A stretch of 64,000 nucleotides of DNA from contig DASVDW010000175.1 of assembly GCA_036380925.1 (NCBI GenBank), positions 1 through 64,000 of the forward strand, read 5' to 3'. The notes below the pieces were generated by a model. That model saw only the letters and a program-made list of their open reading frames with translations. It searched no databases and was not told the origin of the DNA. Origin of the DNA: JAICLV01 sp036380925. Lineage in GTDB: Bacteria; Actinomycetota; Actinomycetes; Acidothermales; Acidothermaceae. Positions 58,978-64,000 of the stretch are shown piece by piece; positions within the stretch are counted from its first letter, which is position 1; the number at the start of each line of letters is the position of its first letter. The position numbers and the translations under genes are program-made.

Positions 58978-60389
58978 CCGGCGCGCATGTGATGTCCGCG
59001 TATGTCGCGGCGGCCCCGCAGTTCGCTCCGCAGACCGAGCGCGACCTGTGGTGGCTGATCATCGTCAAGGCCGTCGCGGTCTTCGCGTTCCTCGTGCTCA
59101 CCACGCTGTTCATGATTTGGGCCGAGCGACGGGTTGTCGCGCGCATGCAGCAGCGCATTGGCCCCAACCGGGTGGGCCCGCAAGGCTTGCTGCAGAGCCT
59201 CTTCGACGGCATCAAGCTGGCGTTGAAGGAAGACATCATTCCTAACGCCGCCGACAAAGCGGTGTTCATCCTCGCGCCCATCTTGTCCGCGATCCCCGCG
59301 TTCATGGCCTTCGCGATGATCCCGTTCGGCCCGACCGTCTCGATCGCCGGCCGGCACACCAACCTGCAGCTCACCGACCTGTCGGTCGCCGTGCTGTTCA
59401 TCCTCGCGATGAGCTCGATGGGCATCTACGGCATCGTGCTAGGAGGCTGGTCCAGCGGATCGACCTACCCGCTGCTCGGCGGCGTCCGGTCAGCCGCGCA
59501 GATGGTCAGCTACGAGATCGCGATGGGCCTGTCGTTCGTCGGCGTTTTCCTTTACACCGGCACTCTTTCGACGTCCGGCATCGTCGACGCCCAGACGCAC
59601 AAGTGGACCGTGCTGGTCGCGTTGCCGTCGTTCATCATCTACGCGATCGCGATGGTCGGTGAGACCAACCGCGCGCCTTTCGACCTGCCCGAGGGCGAAA
59701 CCGAACTCGTCGGCGGCTTCCACACCGAGTACACCTCGTTGAAGTTCGCCCTGTTCTTCCTCGCCGAGTACATCAACATGGTCACCGTTTCAGCGCTGAT
59801 GACCACGCTGTTTCTCGGCGGCTGGCGGGCGCCGTGGCCGATTTCGCTGTGGGGTTCGGCGAACACCGGCTGGTGGCCGCTGCTGTGGTTCCTCGTCAAG
59901 ATCGGCATCGTGCTGTTTGTCTTCATCTGGCTGCGGGGAACGCTGCCTCGGTTCCGCTACGACCAGTTCATGAAGTTCGGCTGGAAGGTGCTGATCCCGG
60001 TCAACCTGGTCTGGATCCTCATCGAGGCCGGGCTGAAGATGGTGTCGCGCACCGCGCTGTACATCTGGGGTGGCTCGATCCTGGCGCTGGTGTTGATCGG
60101 GCTGTTCATCGCTGACGCGGTTCAGGCCCGCAACCAAAGGCTCGCCGAAATCGACGCGCAAGAGGCCGCCGAGCGGCCGTTCGACCCGTACGCCGGCGGA
60201 TTCCCGATCCCGCCGATGCCTGGGCAGGAACTGCCGACGCAGCGGCCGGTGCCGGTGGGTGTCGCGTCGTCCGGGCACGAGATCACCGGTTCACTTCCGC
60301 CGCACGTCATCACCGACATGAGGAGCGACGAGATCAGCGACGGCGAGACCGACGCACACGACGAGTCCGATGGAGGCCATCGTGACTAA
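58974..60389 (+). CDS. nuoH: NADH-quinone oxidoreductase subunit H
   Basis: Membrane subunit linking the quinone site to the pumping arm; 471 residues and eight or nine spans. AERRVVARMQQRIGPNRVGP, NRAPFDLPEGETELVGGFHT and LPRFRYDQFMKFGWKVLIP are canonical. TTG 58974 is preferred (GGAGG 5 nt upstream and overlap with the nuoG stop); ATG 58992 is possible. The last 85 residues are a hydrophilic Pro/Glu/Asp-rich tail not found in E. coli NuoH. Confidence 0.95.
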   Translation: MTGAHVMSAYVAAAPQFAPQTERDLWWLIIVKAVAVFAFLVLTTLFMIWAERRVVARMQQRIGPNRVGPQGLLQSLFDGIKLALKEDIIPNAADKAVFILAPILSAIPAFMAFAMIPFGPTVSIAGRHTNLQLTDLSVAVLFILAMSSMGIYGIVLGGWSSGSTYPLLGGVRSAAQMVSYEIAMGLSFVGVFLYTGTLSTSGIVDAQTHKWTVLVALPSFIIYAIAMVGETNRAPFDLPEGETELVGGFHTEYTSLKFALFFLAEYINMVTVSALMTTLFLGGWRAPWPISLWGSANTGWWPLLWFLVKIGIVLFVFIWLRGTLPRFRYDQFMKFGWKVLIPVNLVWILIEAGLKMVSRTALYIWGGSILALVLIGLFIADAVQARNQRLAEIDAQEAAERPFDPYAGGFPIPPMPGQELPTQRPVPVGVASSGHEITGSLPPHVITDMRSDEISDGETDAHDESDGGHRD

Positions 60390-60993
60390 CTTCCTGCCCG
60401 GGCCGTTGCGCGGTTTCGGCGTCACCTTCGGCACGATGTTCCGGCCGGTCAACACTGAGCTCTACCCCGACGAGAAGAAGCCGACGATGCCGCGCTTCCA
60501 CGGTCGGCACGTGCTGAATCGCCACCCTGACGGCCTGGAGAAGTGCGTCGGGTGTGAGTTGTGCGCCTGGGCCTGCCCGGCCGACGCCATCTACGTCGAG
60601 GGCGCCGACAACACCGACGAGGAGCGGTACTCGCCCGGCGAGCGCTACGGACGCGTCTACCAGATCAACTACCTGCGCTGCATACTGTGCGGGCTTTGCA
60701 TCGAGGCTTGCCCGACGCGCGCGCTCACGATGAGCAACGAGTACGAACTCGCCGACGACAACCGCGCCGACCTCATCTACACCAAGGAGCAGCTGCTCGC
60801 GCCCCTTGCGCCCGGAATGGAGTTGCCGCCGCACCCCATGCGCCTCGGCGAGGCGAAGGACTACTACCGTGGCACCCCGGCCGCGCACGTCATGAGCGGC
60901 GACGTCGAAGACAGCAGCCGGCAAGGCAGCGTGCTGCGGCAGGAGCAGGCGCACTCCGACGTCCAAGACAAGGCAGAAGGAGTCAACCGCTGA
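60382..60993 (+). CDS. nuoI: NADH-quinone oxidoreductase subunit I
   Basis: Ferredoxin-like subunit with clusters N6a and N6b. 203 residues. Two four-Cys motifs: CVGCELCAWACPADAIY and CILCGLCIEACPTRAL. GTG 60382 (GGAGG just upstream) is preferred over ATG 60370, which adds four residues. The start overlaps the nuoH stop; nuoJ follows with TGATG. The tail after about residue 165 is polar and variable. Confidence 0.95.
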   Translation: MTNFLPGPLRGFGVTFGTMFRPVNTELYPDEKKPTMPRFHGRHVLNRHPDGLEKCVGCELCAWACPADAIYVEGADNTDEERYSPGERYGRVYQINYLRCILCGLCIEACPTRALTMSNEYELADDNRADLIYTKEQLLAPLAPGMELPPHPMRLGEAKDYYRGTPAAHVMSGDVEDSSRQGSVLRQEQAHSDVQDKAEGVNR

Positions 60994-61838
60994 TGCCGAC
61001 TGCCATCCTCGCGTCCGGCCTCAACGCCAGCGGCCCGGAGACCGCGGTGTTTTGGATCCTCGCGCCGATCGCGGTCATCTTCGCCCTGGGAATGGTCTTT
61101 TCCCGGCACACCGTGCACGCCGCGTTGATGCTCGGCGGCGTGATGCTCATTCTCGCCGTCTTCTATGCGGCGCAGGACGCGCCATTCCTCGCGTTCGTGC
61201 AGGTGATCGTCTACACCGGCGCCGTCATGATGCTGTTCTTGTTCGTGCTGATGCTGGTCGGCGTCGACACCAAGGACAGCCTCGTCGAGACGTTGCGCGG
61301 CCAGCGGTTCGCCGGAATTGTCGCCGCTATCGGCTTCTTGCTGCTGTTGTTCACCGGCATCGCGAACGCCGGCATCAAGGTCAGCAAGGGCCTGCACTCG
61401 GTCAACTTCGCCGACGGCCAGCCGACGCGGGGCGTGCAAAACGCCGGTGGCAACGTGTACCAGATCGCGAAACTGCTGTTCGACCGCTACGTGTTCGCGT
61501 TCGAGGCGACGTCCGCGTTGCTCATCACCGCCGCGCTCGGTGCGATGGTGCTGGCGCATCGGCAGCGGCATGCTCCGCGGCCGACGCAGCGCGAGCTCAT
61601 GCAGCAGCGTTTCAAGTTCGGCACCCACCCGACGCCGCTGCCGGGCCCTGGTGTGTACGCGCGGCACAACGCCGTCGACACGCCTGCCCTCCTGCCCGAC
61701 GGCTCGCCGTCCCCGCTCAGCGTCCCGACATCGGTTGAGTTGGTCAGCCAAAAGCACGGCCGCGAACCACGGCCAGCCGAGCTCGGCTCGTCCGCGGCCG
61801 CGCATCACCCCAGCTCAGGGAAGGGTCAGACCGAATGA
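60993..61838 (+). CDS. nuoJ: NADH-quinone oxidoreductase subunit J
   Basis: Membrane subunit, 281 residues. Five spans lie in the first 185 residues: VFWILAPIAVIFALGMVF, TVHAALMLGGVMLILAVFY, AFVQVIVYTGAVMMLFLFVL, AGIVAAIGFLLLLFTGIA and FEATSALLITAALGAMVL. The C-terminal 95 residues form a long polar tail. Overlaps nuoI and nuoK. Confidence 0.95.
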   Translation: MPTAILASGLNASGPETAVFWILAPIAVIFALGMVFSRHTVHAALMLGGVMLILAVFYAAQDAPFLAFVQVIVYTGAVMMLFLFVLMLVGVDTKDSLVETLRGQRFAGIVAAIGFLLLLFTGIANAGIKVSKGLHSVNFADGQPTRGVQNAGGNVYQIAKLLFDRYVFAFEATSALLITAALGAMVLAHRQRHAPRPTQRELMQQRFKFGTHPTPLPGPGVYARHNAVDTPALLPDGSPSPLSVPTSVELVSQKHGREPRPAELGSSAAAHHPSSGKGQTE

Positions 61839-62134
61839 GCCCTACCTTTTACCTGTACCTGTCGGCGATTCTCTTCACGATCGGCACCCTCGGCGTGCTG
61901 TTGCGCCGCAACGCGATCGTGGTCTTCATGTGCATCGAGTTGATGCTCAACGCCACGAACTTGGCGCTGGTCACCTTCTCACGCGTGAACGGCACGCTCG
62001 ACGGCCAGGTGATGGCCTTCTTCGTGATGGTGGTGGCGGCGGCTGAGGTCGTCGTGGGGCTTGCCATCATCGTGTCCGTGTTCCGCACCCGCCGCTCGGC
62101 CTCGGTCGACGACGCGAACCTGCTGAAGTACTGA
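61835..62134 (+). CDS. nuoK: NADH-quinone oxidoreductase subunit K
   Basis: 99 residues, three spans, antiporter-related. Conserved Glu residues lie in IVVFMCIELMLNATNLALV and VVAAAEVVVGLAIIV, the proton-path residues of NuoK. ATG lies in the nuoJ overlap (ATGA). After it comes a 70-nt gap, the longest within the operon. Confidence 0.96.
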   Translation: MSPTFYLYLSAILFTIGTLGVLLRRNAIVVFMCIELMLNATNLALVTFSRVNGTLDGQVMAFFVMVVAAAEVVVGLAIIVSVFRTRRSASVDDANLLKY

Positions 62135-62154
62135 TGATTCCGGAGAGGCAGCAC

Positions 62155-62208
62155 GTGACTTCACCCGAGAGCACGCGCACCCGCACCGTCGGCGGTGGCC
62201 GGTCGTGA
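62155..62208 (+). CDS. Possible 17-residue leader peptide between nuoK and nuoL
   Basis: GTG start with CGGAGAGG 6 nt upstream, 17 codons (MTSPESTRTRTVGGGRS) and a TGA that overlaps the nuoL GTG as GTGA, the same geometry as the other coupled pairs in the operon. nuoL itself lacks a clear ribosome binding site. The peptide has no recognisable function and may exist only to couple translation. Confidence 0.35.
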   Translation: MTSPESTRTRTVGGGRS

Positions 62209-64000
62209 ACCTTGCAGCGCTTCACACCGCCGCGACGTTGAGCCCGACCGCACACACCACCGGGGCCTTCTCCTTCACCTGGTTGCTCGTGGCAATCCCG
62301 CTTGCCAGCGCGGCGGTGCTCCTGCTTGGCGGACGTCGCACCAACCGTTGGGGCCACCTCCTTGGCGTCGCCGCGCCGCTGGCGTCGTTCGTGCTCGGCG
62401 TCGTGTTGTTCGCACAGCTGCTTGGAAAGCCGGCGTCCGAGCGCAGTTTCGACAACCACCTGTTCAGCTGGACGTTTGTGGGGAACTTCAAGGCGCCCGC
62501 CAACTTCCAGATCGACCCGCTGTCGATCTCCTTTGTGCTGCTGATCACCGGCGTCGGCTCGCTGATCCACATCTACTCGGTCGGCTACATGGCGCACGAC
62601 GCCGGTCGGCGGCGGTTCTTCGCGTACATGAATCTGTTCGTGTCCGCGATGCTCCTGCTCGTTCTCGCCGACAACTACCTCGCGCTATACGTCGGCTGGG
62701 AAGGCGTCGGCTTGGCGTCGTACCTGCTGATCGGGTTTTGGTACCACAAGCCGTCGGCCCGAACCGCCGCCACAAAGGCGTTCGTGGTCAACCGGGTTGG
62801 CGACTTCGGCCTGTCGCTGGCAATCATGTTGATGTTCGCGACGTTCGGCACGTTCAGTTTCGCCGGCGTGTTCCCGTCCGCAAGCGACGCTGACCACGCT
62901 GCGATGACGGCGATCGGCTTGCTGCTGCTGCTCGGCGCATGCGCGAAGTCCGCGCAGGTGCCACTGCAATCCTGGCTCGGCGACGCGATGGAAGGCCCGA
63001 CGCCGGTCTCCGCGCTCATCCACGCCGCGACCATGGTGACCGCCGGCGTTTATCTGGTGGCCCGATCAGCGCCCATCTTCAACGTGACGCCGACCGCCCG
63101 ACTCGCGGTCACCGTCGTCGGCGCCGTCACGCTGCTGTTCGGCGCGATCATCGGCTGCGCGAAGGACGACATCAAGAAGGCCCTGGCTGCCTCGACGATG
63201 AGCCAGATCGGTTACATGATGCTCGCGGTCGGGCTCGGCCCGGCCGGTTATGCGTTCGGCATCGCGCACCTGCTCACCCACGGTTTCTTCAAGGCCGGGC
63301 TGTTCCTCGGCGCCGGCTCGGTGATGCACGGCATGAACGACGAGGTCGACATGCGCCGGTACGGTGGGTTGGCCAAGTACATGCCGTGGACGTTCGCGAC
63401 CTTCGGCCTTGGCTACCTCGCCATCATCGGCTTCCCCGGGCTTTCCGGATGGTTCACCAAGGACGCCATCATCGAGGCGGCCTTCCACAAGGGCGGCACC
63501 TCGGGTTACCTCCTCGGTTCGGCGGCGCTGCTCGGCGCCGCGATCACCGCGTACTACATGACGCGCGTGATGCTCATGACGTTCTTCGGCGAAAAGCGCT
63601 GGGCGGACGACGCGCACCCGCACGAGTCGCCCGAGGTCATGAAATGGCCGATGGTGATCCTCGCGATCGGTTCGGTCGGTCTTGGCTACCTGCTCGTGCT
63701 CGGCAGTCGGTTCGCGGACTTCCTCGCGCCGGTCGTCGGCGAGGCGGAAGACACCGCCTTCAAACCGATCGGCCTGGTCGGCGTGTTGACCTTCATCGTG
63801 ATGCTGGCCGGCATCGGCGTCGCGTATCTGCAATACGGACGACGCCGCGTGCCAGCGGTCGCTCCCGCCGCCGGCCCGCTTGTGGTGGCCGCGCGGCGCG
63901 ACCTGCTCGGCCTCGCCTCCGAGCAGAGCCTGTACAACCTGGCCGCCCGCACCATCGAGCTGGAGGTGGTCCCCGCCTGCCGCGCGTACGGCGTGGGGAT
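62205..64000 (+). CDS. nuoL: NADH-quinone oxidoreductase subunit L (3' end outside window)
   Basis: Proton-pumping antiporter-like subunit; about 598 codons visible and open to the window end. Landmarks: FQIDPLSISFVLLITGVGSL, LYVGWEGVGLASYLLIGFWY, the Lys/His pumping residues in KSAQVPLQSWLGDAMEGPTP and VSALIHAATMVTAGVYLV, KKALAASTMSQIGYM, and LTHGFFKAGLFLGAGSVMH. GTG 62205 is chosen because it precedes the first membrane span and overlaps the stop of the possible leader peptide. Confidence 0.93.
   Translation, partial: MNLAALHTAATLSPTAHTTGAFSFTWLLVAIPLASAAVLLLGGRRTNRWGHLLGVAAPLASFVLGVVLFAQLLGKPASERSFDNHLFSWTFVGNFKAPANFQIDPLSISFVLLITGVGSLIHIYSVGYMAHDAGRRRFFAYMNLFVSAMLLLVLADNYLALYVGWEGVGLASYLLIGFWYHKPSARTAATKAFVVNRVGDFGLSLAIMLMFATFGTFSFAGVFPSASDADHAAMTAIGLLLLLGACAKSAQVPLQSWLGDAMEGPTPVSALIHAATMVTAGVYLVARSAPIFNVTPTARLAVTVVGAVTLLFGAIIGCAKDDIKKALAASTMSQIGYMMLAVGLGPAGYAFGIAHLLTHGFFKAGLFLGAGSVMHGMNDEVDMRRYGGLAKYMPWTFATFGLGYLAIIGFPGLSGWFTKDAIIEAAFHKGGTSGYLLGSAALLGAAITAYYMTRVMLMTFFGEKRWADDAHPHESPEVMKWPMVILAIGSVGLGYLLVLGSRFADFLAPVVGEAEDTAFKPIGLVGVLTFIVMLAGIGVAYLQYGRRRVPAVAPAAGPLVVAARRDLLGLASEQSLYNLAARTIELEVVPACRAYGVG

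Overview
The window is 64 kb of high-GC, gene-dense bacterial chromosome. It carries many GTG and TTG starts, stop/start overlaps of the ATGA and GTGA kind, and TANNNT hexamers 6-8 nt before start codons (the leaderless-mRNA pattern of actinobacteria). With DisA, RadA, BldC, Rex, a futalosine-type menaquinone pathway, system II cytochrome c assembly and a full complex I operon, this points to an actinomycete-like member of Actinomycetota (Frankiales/Acidothermales/Jatrophihabitans-like is a guess). I see no rRNA, tRNA, CRISPR array, prophage or intact insertion sequence.

Layout. 1-7.4 kb: partial lipase maturation factor, a class III aminotransferase, disA (c-di-AMP synthesis), radA and small proteins of unknown role. 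7.4-16.7 kb: a TIM-barrel isomerase, an ABC exporter, proline dehydrogenase and proC, a GlxA-type regulator, an HD hydrolase, an AcuC-like deacetylase, a phosphatase-like protein, an excisionase-type HTH protein, a 32-residue bS22-like ribosomal peptide and a secreted CAP-domain protein. 16.9-23.7 kb: a glutaredoxin-like protein and the rex-hemA-hemC-hemD-hemB operon. 23.7-30.5 kb: a two-propeller lipoprotein divergent from a five-gene set (small anchored Ser/Thr-rich protein, ApbE flavin transferase, ferric-reductase-like cytochrome, NuoF-like flavoprotein, three-Cys ferredoxin) that looks like a membrane electron-transfer chain leading outside the cell, followed by a phosphoesterase lipoprotein. 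30.5-36.8 kb: hemL, a histidine phosphatase and the ResA-CcdA-ResB-CcsB cytochrome c assembly operon. 36.9-38.6 kb: amt-glnB.

39.4-51.4 kb is a menaquinone island: ubiD, ubiA and ubiX homologues, bldC, mqnE, mqnA, an orphan receiver protein, mqnC, a deaminase that probably acts on aminofutalosine, menG and a menaquinone reductase. A repeat-flanked AbiEi-like gene interrupts it. 51.5-64 kb is nuoA to nuoL (cut by the window end). Heme, cytochrome c, menaquinone and complex I genes together make the window largely a respiratory-chain region.

The most striking observation is in nuoF: codon 173, where NuoF proteins carry Cys in the motif YICGEET, is TGA, while the frame on both sides is intact and fully conserved. 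This is a nonsense mutation, a sequence error, or recoding of TGA (selenocysteine is the obvious candidate). Other points worth checking are the direct repeats and a perfect 12-bp hairpin flanking the AbiEi-like gene, 18-nt tandem repeats in the bldC leader, a GlnR-like box before amt, and a Glu in place of the first pore His in Amt.
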